A DNA stretch of 62,744 nucleotides from Acidimicrobiia bacterium (GTDB taxonomy: Bacteria > Actinomycetota > Acidimicrobiia > Spongiisociales > Spongiisociaceae), in the NCBI GenBank assembly GCA_003229305.1, contig QIDH01000072.1:1-62744 (forward strand), written 5' to 3'. The notes under the pieces are model-generated. The model was given only the letters and a program-made list of their open reading frames with translations. It made no database searches and was not told the DNA's origin. Shown here piece after piece: positions 1 through 8,226 of this stretch. The position numbers and the translations under genes were made by a program. Position 1 is the stretch's first letter; each line of letters starts with the position of its first letter.

Positions 1-287
1 GTCCATTTCTCGGTCCCATCTGCGTCGCCTGCGTTGGTCGAATCATTGGCTTTCAAGAGAGCCTTTTTGGCCATCTCTCTTGTCTCGCCAACGGTATCTG
101 CCGACTTTTCGATCTTGCGCTCGAGCTGAGCACGATGGGCGATCACCTTGGCAGCCTGCTCGCGCAAGGCCTGGTTCTGCTTCTTGGCCTCCTGGATGGC
201 CTGTTCGATCTCGATCTCCGGCTTCATTGCGTTCTCAGCAGTGGTCCGGAAGAGGGCCTTGAGGTAGCCCCAAATACGCTTCAGCAT
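1..287 (-). CDS. pspA: PspA/IM30 family protein, N-terminal part (cut by window edge)
   Basis: Read on the minus strand from an ATG at 285-287, the first 95 codons are open to the window edge. The protein begins MLKRIWGYLKALFRTTAENA and continues as a long charged, heptad-like helix rich in Lys, Glu and Gln. This is the N-terminal amphipathic helix plus coiled coil of the PspA/IM30/Vipp1 family. Family members coat the inner face of the cytoplasmic membrane and protect it under envelope stress. A Shine-Dalgarno-like AGGAACG lies just upstream of the ATG. The gene is downstream of, and probably co-transcribed with, proC and the TPM-domain gene; pspA beside a TPM-domain gene is a common bacterial arrangement. 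The C-terminal part is outside the window. Confidence 0.8.
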   Translation of the reverse strand, partial: MLKRIWGYLKALFRTTAENAMKPEIEIEQAIQEAKKQNQALREQAAKVIAHRAQLERKIEKSADTVGETREMAKKALLKANDSTNAGDADGTEKW

Positions 288-353
288 CGGCGTCGTTCCT
301 CCCGATCTTCGGTACTTTCTTCCATCATAAAGAATCAGGTCAGACGGCGCAGA

Positions 354-1589
354 TCAACGTTTGCGTCTGGCCCTGCCTCGCATCGATTTCGACCCTGATC
401 CAGACGAAGGGCGGGGGGACCTCGATGACGACCGGCTCGATCGCCTGGTCGACCGGCCGCCCCCGAGATTGGGCAGGTTGATTCCAGAACTCCCGCCGCC
501 GGAAATCCGACCGGAGGTCGAGGCTCTGGATCGAGGGCTGCTCCTCCTGCCTCCGGAAGTCTGTCGCAGTCCTTTCAGGATGGTGGCCGCAGTGCCGAGT
601 CCGCCAAGCCATCCACCGGATCGACGCCTGGGCCGCGGACCCCCGCTCGGAATGCGCTGTCCACGCTCCCGCCGCATCTGCAGATCAGGAGGAAGGTCAG
701 CTCGGCCAGGCCGCGATGAAGGCTGGGCCGGTTGGTGGTCGCCGTGCTCCTCCGGTTTGGGGGGGATCGCCTTGCCATCAACCAGTGCCTCGGCCGCCGA
801 CAGTTGCCACTGGGTCATGTCCAGGCCGTCGACCAGGTCATGCAGTTCCTTGGGCGACGAGGCGGCTTCGAGTTTCTCTTCGAACTCCGCGTATGCAGCC
901 GAACCGGTCGCATAGAAGTCCTTGGCCTGTGAATTGTCTGACAGTAGAACCTCGTCCTCGAGTTCGAGGATGTCGTTGGCTACGTCGCCGAGTTGTCCCC
1001 GCACCTCGGCCTTGATCTCGTCGATGCGGTCGCCGAACGCTTGCTCCTGGCTCTTCTTGCTGCGCCGCACCATGAACAAGATGAGGGCGCCGATAACGAC
1101 GATGATCAGCAGGAATACGAACCCACCGCCTCCGCCTCCACCGGATGTCTCCGACGCCCCGGGGAGGGCGTCGGCGAACGCCGAGAAGCCATCTGCGTAG
1201 GAGCGATCCAGGGCGTCGAGCGAATTGTCGATCGCACCGTTGAGCTGTTGGTCGCCATATTCGGTGCTTCTCGCGCCGATCTCGCCTGGCGAGACAACTA
1301 CGACGGTTCCGACTCCCTGGATCCGATCAAGCACCTTGGAAGCGAAAAGATCGGCCCCTTCGACCGGATCCTCGTCGAGCGCGACAAAATAGACCGCCTC
1401 AGGGCCATCGGAAATCGAGGCAACCAAACGCTCCAACTCGTTGATATCGACGTCTACGCCAGGATCGACGTAGTAGCCACGCAAGTCGATCTGGGCAACC
1501 GTATCGGTCGGCTCGGTTGCCGCCATGGCGCCGACCCCGACCATCAACAGCGCTGCAACCGCCACAATCACAACCCTGACCCCGCGCAT
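354..1589 (-). CDS. TPM-domain membrane protein (TLP18.3/Psb32/MOLO-1 type)
   Basis: This 411-residue protein has a signal peptide (about residues 1-23) and an extracytoplasmic TPM domain (about 30-145). A poly-Gly linker precedes one transmembrane helix (about 157-174), which is followed by a cytoplasmic helical, acidic region (180-285). The tail (about 290-411) is rich in Arg, Ser and Gly and probably disordered. TPM domains occur in thylakoid and bacterial envelope-stress proteins, some with phosphatase activity; the activity here is unknown. The start codon overlaps the proC stop (TAATG), so the two genes are translationally coupled. The pspA-like gene downstream supports a role in membrane stress. 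Confidence 0.75.
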   Translation of the reverse strand: MRGVRVVIVAVAALLMVGVGAMAATEPTDTVAQIDLRGYYVDPGVDVDINELERLVASISDGPEAVYFVALDEDPVEGADLFASKVLDRIQGVGTVVVVSPGEIGARSTEYGDQQLNGAIDNSLDALDRSYADGFSAFADALPGASETSGGGGGGGFVFLLIIVVIGALILFMVRRSKKSQEQAFGDRIDEIKAEVRGQLGDVANDILELEDEVLLSDNSQAKDFYATGSAAYAEFEEKLEAASSPKELHDLVDGLDMTQWQLSAAEALVDGKAIPPKPEEHGDHQPAQPSSRPGRADLPPDLQMRRERGQRIPSGGPRPRRRSGGWLGGLGTAATILKGLRQTSGGRRSSPRSRASTSGRISGGGSSGINLPNLGGGRSTRRSSRSSSRSPRPSSGSGSKSMRGRARRKR

Positions 1590-2410
1590 TATTGGCCTCC
1601 AACCGCTTCGCCCAACTCTTTCGATCTTTCCGTGGCGGCCTTCACCGCTTCGGCCACCAGCTCCCTGAATCCGCCCGCCTCGAACCGCTCCAACGCAGCC
1701 GCCGTAGTGCCACCTGGAGATGTGACCTGTTGACGTAGAAGGGCAGCCTCCGTATCCGTCTCGACCATCAACGCTCCCGCTCCTCTGATCGTCTGGGCCA
1801 CCAGACTGACAGCAACCGGTCGCTCCAAACCCTCGGCGACGCCTGCTTCGATCATCGCCTCTGCGAGGAGAAATACATAAGCTGGTCCAGAACCTGAAAC
1901 TCCGGTCACCGCGTCGATTTGTGTCTCATCTACCTGCTCGACACCACCGACGGCTCCAAGAATCGACATGGCCACGTCAATGTGTCTTTGCGTCGCCAAT
2001 GTGCCGCCGGCCACCGCGGCCGCCCCCTCCCCCACCAGGGCAGGCGTATTGGGCATCGTCCGTACGATCGGAAGTCCAGGCAGTGCCGCTTCGTAAACCG
2101 ACGTAGGCACCCCCGCAACCAACGAAACAACCAGCTGAGTCGTCTCCACACTCCCGGCGATCTGGGAGAGCACGTCGCCGATGCCTTGGGGCTTTACGGC
2201 CACAACGATCACATCGGATCCGGCGAGGGCCTCTGACGGGTCGGCCACACAACGGCATCCTGTTTCTGTACGGAGTTGCTCGGCACGCTCTGGGCGGGCT
2301 TCGGCGAGGGTCACTTGTTCAGGGGTCCACCCGGCTGCCAGCAGGCCAGTGACCAGGGCTCCTCCCATCGCACCGACCCCAAGGACGGAAACGGTCGGTC
2401 GATCAATCAC
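1589..2410 (-). CDS. proC: Pyrroline-5-carboxylate reductase
   Basis: ProC reduces 1-pyrroline-5-carboxylate to proline with NAD(P)H, the last step of proline synthesis. The N-terminal Rossmann motif VLGVGAMGGAL and the C-terminal family signature SGSGPAYVFLLAEAMIEAGV are both present. The length (273 residues) is normal for the family. I place the start at GTG 2410 because homology begins right there and a TATACT -10 box (2418-2423) sits 7 nt upstream, so the transcript is probably leaderless. The longer open frame upstream has no family similarity and overlaps the divergent DUF3179 gene. Confidence 0.92.
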   Translation of the reverse strand: MIDRPTVSVLGVGAMGGALVTGLLAAGWTPEQVTLAEARPERAEQLRTETGCRCVADPSEALAGSDVIVVAVKPQGIGDVLSQIAGSVETTQLVVSLVAGVPTSVYEAALPGLPIVRTMPNTPALVGEGAAAVAGGTLATQRHIDVAMSILGAVGGVEQVDETQIDAVTGVSGSGPAYVFLLAEAMIEAGVAEGLERPVAVSLVAQTIRGAGALMVETDTEAALLRQQVTSPGGTTAAALERFEAGGFRELVAEAVKAATERSKELGEAVGGQ

Positions 2411-2471
2411 GAATGTCAGTATATGGACTGAACAGGAACCACCCTGCCCCCGGATCGAGTTGTCAACACTG
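2411..2471. promoter_or_regulatory. Divergent intergenic region proC / DUF3179 selenoprotein
   Basis: These 61 bp separate the two divergent starts. On the minus strand, TATACT at 2418-2423 is a good -10 box for leaderless proC mRNA. No convincing -10 box or Shine-Dalgarno was seen for the plus-strand gene. Confidence 0.5.
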
Positions 2472-3497
2472 ATGCCACGTGTACTTGTCGTCGCCCTGGC
2501 CGCGGTCGCCTTCCTTGGATTCGTGTTTTTTGCTCTCGAGCCAACGGATCCCCAGCCGACCACGTCTTCGGCAGCTGAAGCGGAGCGAGCAGATCCCGAG
2601 GAGGTCTACGACCCGTTCACGGCAGGTGAAGAACTGCCAAGCGGCTACCGCCAACTCATCAGACGGGACGACATCCGCCCGATCTATGACCCAACATATG
2701 TCCCCGCAGCCGAGGCCGACTGGCCCGATGAGCTCCTGGTGATCGGGGTAGAGGTCAATGGCGATGCGCGGGCGTACCCCGTTAGCTTCCTCACCCGCCG
2801 AGAGATGGTCATCGACGAGATCGGAGGGGACCCGGTCCTCGTCACCTGGTGACCGATTTGTGCGACGGCGATGGTCCATCGCCGAGAACTCAACGGAGAG
2901 GTTCTCGTCCTCGGCAACCAGGGGGCGCTATGGGGCAGGGCGATGACCTGGTTCGACTACTCCACCGGATCGATCTGGAGTCAACCCCTTGGCGAGGCAA
3001 TCGCTGGACCACTCAAAGGCGAGCGGCTCGAACCTCTTCCGGTATCGCTCGGCGACTGGTCCACGTGGCGGGACGCCCACCCCGAAACACTCGCTCTCGA
3101 CACGCCTGCCCGTAGCGCCCGCTTCCAACTCGCAGACATGGCGATCGCCCTCGAACTGGGACCTGAAGCCACCGCCTGGTTGGTCCCCGCCCTCCAAGAA
3201 GCCGGCGTGGTCAACGACGTGGTCAATGGGCTCGAAGTGGTGGCGGTCACCGACCCGAGTGAGCCGGACCGCTGGGCTGTGTTCTCTCGGGTCCTCGATG
3301 ACACGACCGTCGAACTAGAAGTGCGAAACGGGGAGGTTGTCGACATCACCACCGGAACAGTTTTCGACCCGGTCCGCGGCACGGCGCTTTCAGGACCGCT
3401 GGTTGGCCAGGACCTGGACCTGTTGCCGGGTTTCACGGTCTTTCCCAGAAACTTCTTCACCTTCTGGCCAGACGGCCGCCTCTGGACGGGCGAATGA
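2472..3497 (+). CDS. DUF3179 family protein, probable selenoprotein with in-frame UGA (Sec127)
   Basis: One continuous frame runs from ATG 2472 to TGA 3497, interrupted by a single in-frame TGA at 2850-2852. Upstream of it is a signal anchor (about residues 1-24) and the typical DUF3179 start, with ...YPVSFLTRREMVIDEIGG and DPVLVTW. Downstream the same domain continues as PICATAMVHRRELNGEVLVL and ends in FTVFPRNFFTFWPDGRLW. DUF3179 proteins normally read VTYCPLC at this point, so the TGA replaces the first Cys of the conserved CPxC pair, giving VTW-U-PIC. The hairpin right after the TGA fits a bacterial SECIS. The full product would be 341 residues, exported or membrane anchored, and of unknown biochemical role, probably redox. 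A nonsense mutation or sequencing error is the alternative but explains neither the exact position nor the hairpin. Selenocysteine genes (selA, selB, selC, selD) are not in the window. Confidence 0.82.
2850..2884 (+). promoter_or_regulatory. Putative bacterial SECIS element with Sec UGA codon
   Basis: After the UGA (2850-2852) a perfect 8-bp stem forms between CGGCGATG (2866-2873) and CATCGCCG (2877-2884), closed by a GUC loop, or a GGUCC loop if the top pair opens. Twenty to 21 nt separate the UGA from the loop. The best-known bacterial SECIS (E. coli fdhF) has a GGU in the apical loop at nearly the same distance, and published bacterial models require a G at the loop start and roughly 16-37 nt spacing. 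The hairpin lies inside the coding frame, as expected in bacteria. Confidence 0.75.
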
Positions 3498-3601
3498 GGG
3501 CACGACGAACAGGTGCCAATCGCCGGTTCGTCTCAGGCCTCGGCGACCGATGAGCGGATCGCCCCACGACGGATCAGTTCCGCCTCCAACACTGCCAAAA
3601 G

Positions 3602-4282
3602 TCAGGCCCTTCGCACCACGTCTCGGATCATCGAGATGACGGTTCCGACCGCGCCGAGGTTGTAACCCTCCGGGATGAGGATGTCTGCGTGGCGCTTGGA
3701 CGGTTCGACGAACTGGAGGTGCATTGGCCGCACCGTCGTCTCGTACTGGGCGAACACCGATTCGAGGGTCCTCCCCCGCTCAGTCACGTCCCGCTCGACG
3801 CGGCGCATCAACCGGAGGTCTGCATCCGTGTCGACATAGATCTTGAGATCCATCAGATCCCGAAGCTCCTTCTCCACGAGCACCAGGATGCCCTCGAGCA
3901 TCACGACGGGGCGAGGTTCGATGGTGACCGTCTCCTCCGCTCGCAAATGGTTCGCGAAGTCGTAGACGGGTCGCTGAATTGTCACGCCCAACAAGAGATC
4001 GGAAACGTCTTGGACCATGAGGTGGGTTTCGAGCGAGTCAGGGTGGTCGTAGTTGACCTTCACCCGCTGCTCGTAGGTGAGGTCTGGGCGGTGGCGGTAG
4101 TAGGCGTCATGGGGGATGAGCGCCACCCTGTCTGGACCGATCTGTTCGACCACGGAAGCGGCGATGGTGGTCTTGCCGGAGCCAGAGCCACCCGCCATAC
4201 CAAGAACGAATGGCTTGACCCCGCCCTGACGAGGCCAACCTGCCGCGATCGCGTCGAGTTTCTGCTGAAGGTCGGGAGGCAC
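3602..4282 (-). CDS. udk: Uridine kinase
   Basis: Uridine kinase phosphorylates uridine and cytidine in pyrimidine salvage. The 226-residue protein has the P-loop GGSGSGKTT (31-39), the DAYYRHRPDLTYEQR segment and the NYDHPDS motif of the Udk family, plus YDFANHLRAEETVTIEPRPV and LEGILVL. Its length is normal. The GTG start at 4282 is supported by TAGCCT (4289-4294) 6 nt upstream, a leaderless arrangement. The gene is convergent with the DUF3179 gene; the 100 bp between them show no clear terminator hairpin. Confidence 0.9.
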   Translation of the reverse strand: MPPDLQQKLDAIAAGWPRQGGVKPFVLGMAGGSGSGKTTIAASVVEQIGPDRVALIPHDAYYRHRPDLTYEQRVKVNYDHPDSLETHLMVQDVSDLLLGVTIQRPVYDFANHLRAEETVTIEPRPVVMLEGILVLVEKELRDLMDLKIYVDTDADLRLMRRVERDVTERGRTLESVFAQYETTVRPMHLQFVEPSKRHADILIPEGYNLGAVGTVISMIRDVVRRA

Positions 4283-4347
4283 AGCCCCAGGCTAGAACCT
4301 CCGGCCGGCCAATGGTCAGGCGAGTTACAAACGGAATCAGGTCAGCC

Positions 4348-5781
4348 TCACCAGCTCTTTTCCGCTCGATCACCATTGCCGGCGAGAACTTCTATCCGTT
4401 TTGGCAGCTTGTACCGGGCGAGATGGGTGGCAAGGTGGTCACGGATCTCGTCTGGGGCGAGCGGCCCGATATCCGGCCGCCATGTGACCTGGGCGGTCAC
4501 AATTTGCCCCCACTTGGGGTCTGGCTCGCCTCGCACAACGGCCTGATCGACGCCATCGATATTGCTGAGGGCAGCCTCGATTTCGGCCGGGTAGACGTGA
4601 AAAGCTCCTGTGTTGATCATTCCGTCAAGTCGACCTTGCAGGTAGTAGTAGCCATCCGCATCACGCTTGGCGAGATCCCCGAGTTCGTACCAGCCCTCTG
4701 GATCGGCTTGTTCAAGAATCACCATCGGACTACGCACCCAAAGTTCTTCGGCACCCTCGGGGTGGCCGGGGACCGGCCGCAGGGATAGTTCGACGCCCGG
4801 AGCCACCCTCCCGCAGCTTGTTGCCAAGGCCTTGTCACGATCACGCACGATCTCGTCATGATCGCCCTGCGTGAGCACGGTTAGAGGCCAACCCCCATCC
4901 CACTTGCCGTAGTGCTGGACGAGCACCGACCCGAGGGCGTCCATGGCCTTCTCCATGTCTTCCAACGACATCGGCGCTCCGCCATACAGGAGGCGTTTCA
5001 GGCCCGTGATTCGTCGCCCTGCCGACAGAGAATCGACAAGCCGTGCAATCATGGCAGGGACCATGAATGTACTGGTGATTCTGAACCGATCGATGGCTTC
5101 GGTGACAGCGGCGGCATCGAATTGGTCAACAAGTACTTGAGGCAGTTCCATGCGTAGAAACGGCATCAGGCCGATGATGCTGGTGCCGTGCAAGATCTGC
5201 TGGGTATTGAGAAACACGTCGTGGCCATCGATTGCAGGCCCGTACCAATCACTCCGGTACAAGTTGGAGTTGTGAGCAATTGATGCTTCCCAATTTGCGT
5301 AGGTCATCGGCACGCCTATCAGCACATCTTCGGTGGTCGCGCGTGCAAACAACACTGCCATCTGGCCCGAACCCACCTCGCGCGGCACGATTCCCTTCGT
5401 CCCGCAGAAATCCGCGTCCGCGGAGTGCACGACTGTTGGTACCTCGGCGTCCACCTGCCGATCACCGTCGGTTACGACTGCGACGACACCGGTGAGCCGA
5501 AAGACTCTTTCGGCTTCGCTGGCCGGCGCGCCGGGGTCAATAGGAACGCGAGCAGCTCCGATTCGTTCCAACGCGAGGTGGCTCTCTACAGCCTGCAAGG
5601 AGTTCTGATACCAGATTCCAACCCGCCTTCCAGTGAATCCGGCATCATCAAACGAGGCCGCAAGTCGCGCAATGCGATCATCGAGTTCGGCCCCGGTTCG
5701 AGTCGATCCATCCAACATTGACACTGCCACAGCCTCAGCACGCGAGACCAGGGCCCGGCTCGTCGCATGTCCAGCGATCAT
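4348..5781 (-). CDS. Acyl-CoA synthetase-like adenylate-forming protein with degenerate P-loop
   Basis: The 477-residue protein has the overall plan of class I adenylate-forming enzymes. A large N-domain is followed by the A8 hinge motif WYELGDLAKRDADGYYYLQG, the NTGAFHVYPAEIE segment and a C-terminal HLARYKLPKRIEVL. Two catalytic regions look eroded. The usual TSGTTGxPKG loop reads FARATTEDVLIGV (about 145-157). The C-terminal Gly-Lys motif that carries the catalytic lysine is replaced by NGDRAEKSW at the very end. It overlaps the upstream paralogue by 4 nt (ATGA), so the pair is one operon controlled from the 7.37-kb operator. The protein may bind a carboxylate or acyl-CoA without full ligase activity, or act together with its partner. 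Substrate unknown. Confidence 0.7.
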   Translation of the reverse strand: MIAGHATSRALVSRAEAVAVSMLDGSTRTGAELDDRIARLAASFDDAGFTGRRVGIWYQNSLQAVESHLALERIGAARVPIDPGAPASEAERVFRLTGVVAVVTDGDRQVDAEVPTVVHSADADFCGTKGIVPREVGSGQMAVLFARATTEDVLIGVPMTYANWEASIAHNSNLYRSDWYGPAIDGHDVFLNTQQILHGTSIIGLMPFLRMELPQVLVDQFDAAAVTEAIDRFRITSTFMVPAMIARLVDSLSAGRRITGLKRLLYGGAPMSLEDMEKAMDALGSVLVQHYGKWDGGWPLTVLTQGDHDEIVRDRDKALATSCGRVAPGVELSLRPVPGHPEGAEELWVRSPMVILEQADPEGWYELGDLAKRDADGYYYLQGRLDGMINTGAFHVYPAEIEAALSNIDGVDQAVVRGEPDPKWGQIVTAQVTWRPDIGPLAPDEIRDHLATHLARYKLPKRIEVLAGNGDRAEKSW

Positions 5782-7355
5782 CGAGAGCTTGCCTGGAGCT
5801 GTTCCTTTAGGACAGATCGCTGGACCTTCGCGCCGCCGAGCACCGTCGGAAGCTCATCCACAAATACAACTCGGGTGGGTCTCGCCGGCTCATCGAGACT
5901 TCGCGAAGCCTCGCGAATGATGGCATTGGCCAAATCGTCCGAGCCTTCTTGACCTGCATCGAGCAACACCGCAGCGGTTACTTCCTGGGCAAGGTCTGGG
6001 CCGAGTCCGACAACGCCGCAGTTCACGACCGCTTCGTGTCGAAGTAGAGCACTCTCAACCTGATGCGGGTAGACCACCCCGATTTCTGTCTGTATCTTGT
6101 CGCCGGCCCGATCCGAATAGTAGAGGAACCCGTCTTCATCGATGTAGCCGACGTCGAATGGCCGAAACCAATCGCCCGGAAAGAAGGCTTCCGCAGTCTT
6201 GTCCGGCAGGTCCCAATAGCCCCCGATCGACATCGCACTGCGGACAGCAATCTCGCCCACTTCACCAGGACCGAGTCGATTGCCCTGGTCATCGAAGATC
6301 CCCACCTCGATGAACGGTGACCCAACCCGGCCGACGCTTTCGATCCGATCGGGATGTCCAGCCAGGTCGCTCGCCAGCAATCGCGTTGTGACCGCTCCTT
6401 GCTCAGTAGAACCAAAACCATGACACCAAACCGGGCCAAGAACATCGTTGGTGCGTACCAGCTGTTCCGGCGTTGCAAAAAAGAGCACAATCCGTCGGAA
6501 CCGACGCTCCGATTCGGGCAGTTCCTCTAGTTCGTCGAGGATCGGGGGCCACATCGGTGCTGGAACCAGAGCTCCGGTTGCTCCTTCGGCCAAAAGAGTT
6601 CTGGCTAGCGACGGTGGATCAAATACTTCATCGTCCACAAGCACTGTCGTCGCACCCCTCACCCAGTATGGGTACAAGGTCTGGAAGCCACTCGCCCATT
6701 GAATCGGATGAAAGTGCACGTTGACATCGTTGCTATCGACATGCTGAGAGCCCGGTCCGAAATCGTCGAGATGAATGAGATTCTGATTGATGACCGCTCG
6801 CCAGGTTCGGTGCGTCTCAATCCAGACCTTCGGAACGCCCGTCGTGCCGGTGGTGAGCTGGAGAAACGCTGGATCGTTTTCGTCGACGTCGAGCATGGGT
6901 TCTTCAGCAGACGCTTCTGCGATGAAATCGTCGAAAGCGATAGCCCAAGTTGGGCAGTCTGGGCCAATGCCCACGAAATGATCCACCGACCGAAACGACC
7001 CGCGATGCGCTCCAACCTCTTCGGCGAACCGGGTGTCGAATAACAACGCCCGAGCCTCGACGTGGTCGAGGGACGCAACATGTGCAGACATTTCGAAGTG
7101 ACTGTGCAGTACGACCCGCACCAGTCCGTGCTTTTCGAGCCCCAGCCAGGCGTATACGACCTCAGGAGTGTTGTAGGCCAGCACTCCGATCCGGTCGCCG
7201 ATGGACATCCCCAGGGACCGAAACGCTGCGCCGGTACGGTTCGCCGCAGAGTTGGCTTCGGCGAACGTTGCTGATCCACCGTTCCATTTCAGCGCTGTCC
7301 GATCACCAAATGTGCGCACCGTCTGGCGAATCATCGAACCCGCTTCCACCCTCAA
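5778..7355 (-). CDS. AMP-dependent synthetase/ligase (acyl-CoA synthetase family)
   Basis: Full-length class I adenylate-forming enzyme, expected to activate a carboxylic acid with ATP and transfer it to CoA. The phosphate-binding loop LTTGTTGVPKVW (about 168-178), the GFGSTEQGAVTT motif and DWFRPFDVGYIDEDGFLYYS are intact. The C-terminal lysine lies in VLGGAKVQRSVL. I start at TTG 7355 because a strong AAGGAGG (7361-7367) lies 5 nt upstream. GTG 7349 and ATG 7334 are alternatives; the further open frame towards 7979 overlaps the divergent regulator and has no family similarity. The gene is divergent from a TetR regulator and followed with a 4-nt overlap by the degenerate paralogue. Substrate cannot be told from sequence. 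Confidence 0.85.
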   Translation of the reverse strand: MRVEAGSMIRQTVRTFGDRTALKWNGGSATFAEANSAANRTGAAFRSLGMSIGDRIGVLAYNTPEVVYAWLGLEKHGLVRVVLHSHFEMSAHVASLDHVEARALLFDTRFAEEVGAHRGSFRSVDHFVGIGPDCPTWAIAFDDFIAEASAEEPMLDVDENDPAFLQLTTGTTGVPKVWIETHRTWRAVINQNLIHLDDFGPGSQHVDSNDVNVHFHPIQWASGFQTLYPYWVRGATTVLVDDEVFDPPSLARTLLAEGATGALVPAPMWPPILDELEELPESERRFRRIVLFFATPEQLVRTNDVLGPVWCHGFGSTEQGAVTTRLLASDLAGHPDRIESVGRVGSPFIEVGIFDDQGNRLGPGEVGEIAVRSAMSIGGYWDLPDKTAEAFFPGDWFRPFDVGYIDEDGFLYYSDRAGDKIQTEIGVVYPHQVESALLRHEAVVNCGVVGLGPDLAQEVTAAVLLDAGQEGSDDLANAIIREASRSLDEPARPTRVVFVDELPTVLGGAKVQRSVLKEQLQASSR

Positions 7356-7368
7356 GATGCCCTCCTTA

Positions 7369-7388
7369 TATACAGACAGGTCGGTATA
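7369..7388. promoter_or_regulatory. Probable TetR-family operator
   Basis: The 20-bp site TATACAGACAGGTCGGTATA matches its reverse complement as TATACnGACnnGTCnGTATA, a near-perfect palindrome of TetR operator size. It lies between the divergent ligase operon and the tetR gene. It sits directly beside the ligase Shine-Dalgarno sequence, so bound repressor would block that promoter. Confidence 0.7.
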
Positions 7389-7445
7389 GTAAACAAACTC
7401 GAATACAGTGTCAATCAGCATTGGACACCGAAAGGCGACATTGAC

Positions 7446-8054
7446 GTGAGAGAAGCTGACGGGGGCCGAAGCGACCGCTTCCGACACACTCACCGGTTGA
7501 TCATTGACGTAGCGGCAGAGCTCTTTTACCGCAAAGGCATCCACACGACAGGTGTCGACACTATCTGCAGAGAGGTCGGCATCACCAAGGCCACCCTCTA
7601 CAGCCATTTCGAGTCGAAGGACCACCTCATCGGGGACTGCCTCGAGGTTCTCGACTCGCGATACCACGATTGGTTCGTTCGAGAGTTGACGAGTCGGACT
7701 GCGGACCCAGTCAGGCGACTCCATGTGGCTTTCGAAGTGCTGGACGAGTGGTTCAAAAGGGAGAGTTTCCGCGGCTGCGCATTCATGAAGGCGACCATCG
7801 AACTCACGGACCCCAAACATCCCGCTCGTATCCATGCGATGGAACACAAGCGGAGAACAGTCGACTACCTCCGAGAATTGACATTTGACGCGGGAGCGCC
7901 AGACCCCCAAGGACTGGCGTCCGCCCTGATGCTCCTGATGGAGGGAGCGATAGTCACTGCCCTCGTCCAGGGTGATCAATCCGCAGCGCTAACCGCGGGA
8001 AGCGTCGCAGCACGCCTGATTGAAGCGGAGCTCCCGCTTGGTTCCGACGCATGA
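7446..8054 (+). CDS. TetR/AcrR family transcriptional regulator
   Basis: The 202-residue protein has an N-terminal TetR HTH. It includes AAELFYRKGIHTTGVDTICR, then EVGITKATLYSHFESKDHLI (about 24-64), followed by a helical ligand-binding domain containing FRGCAFMKATIEL. The start is GTG 7446 with AAAGGCG upstream. It is divergent from the two adenylate-forming enzymes, and the palindrome at 7369-7388 is its likely operator. By analogy with other TetR-ligase pairs it may sense an acyl-CoA or the free acid; that is inference. Confidence 0.85.
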   Translation: MREADGGRSDRFRHTHRLIIDVAAELFYRKGIHTTGVDTICREVGITKATLYSHFESKDHLIGDCLEVLDSRYHDWFVRELTSRTADPVRRLHVAFEVLDEWFKRESFRGCAFMKATIELTDPKHPARIHAMEHKRRTVDYLRELTFDAGAPDPQGLASALMLLMEGAIVTALVQGDQSAALTAGSVAARLIEAELPLGSDA

Positions 8055-8226
8055 CGCCTCACACACACCTTTCATGGTTGCACGAAAAGCCCCGATCGAA
8101 CTCCGCCGCCCAGCCACCGTGCGGGCGTCAACCGATCACGATTCGCGCAGGGGATGAATTTTCAGAGCGTTCCCAGGCCGATCTCACCGTCGCGTGCTTT
8201 GGCATCGGCTACTTCCGCTATATGGC

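Noticed and set aside
2850-2852. TGA as an ordinary nonsense mutation splitting DUF3179 into two genes
   Set aside because: The frame is unbroken on both sides, the stop sits exactly on a conserved Cys, and a SECIS-like hairpin follows; the second half has no ribosome site of its own.
7355-7979. N-terminal extension of the ligase gene to 7979
   Set aside because: The extension runs antisense through the TetR gene and lacks similarity; the Shine-Dalgarno and homology place the start near 7355.
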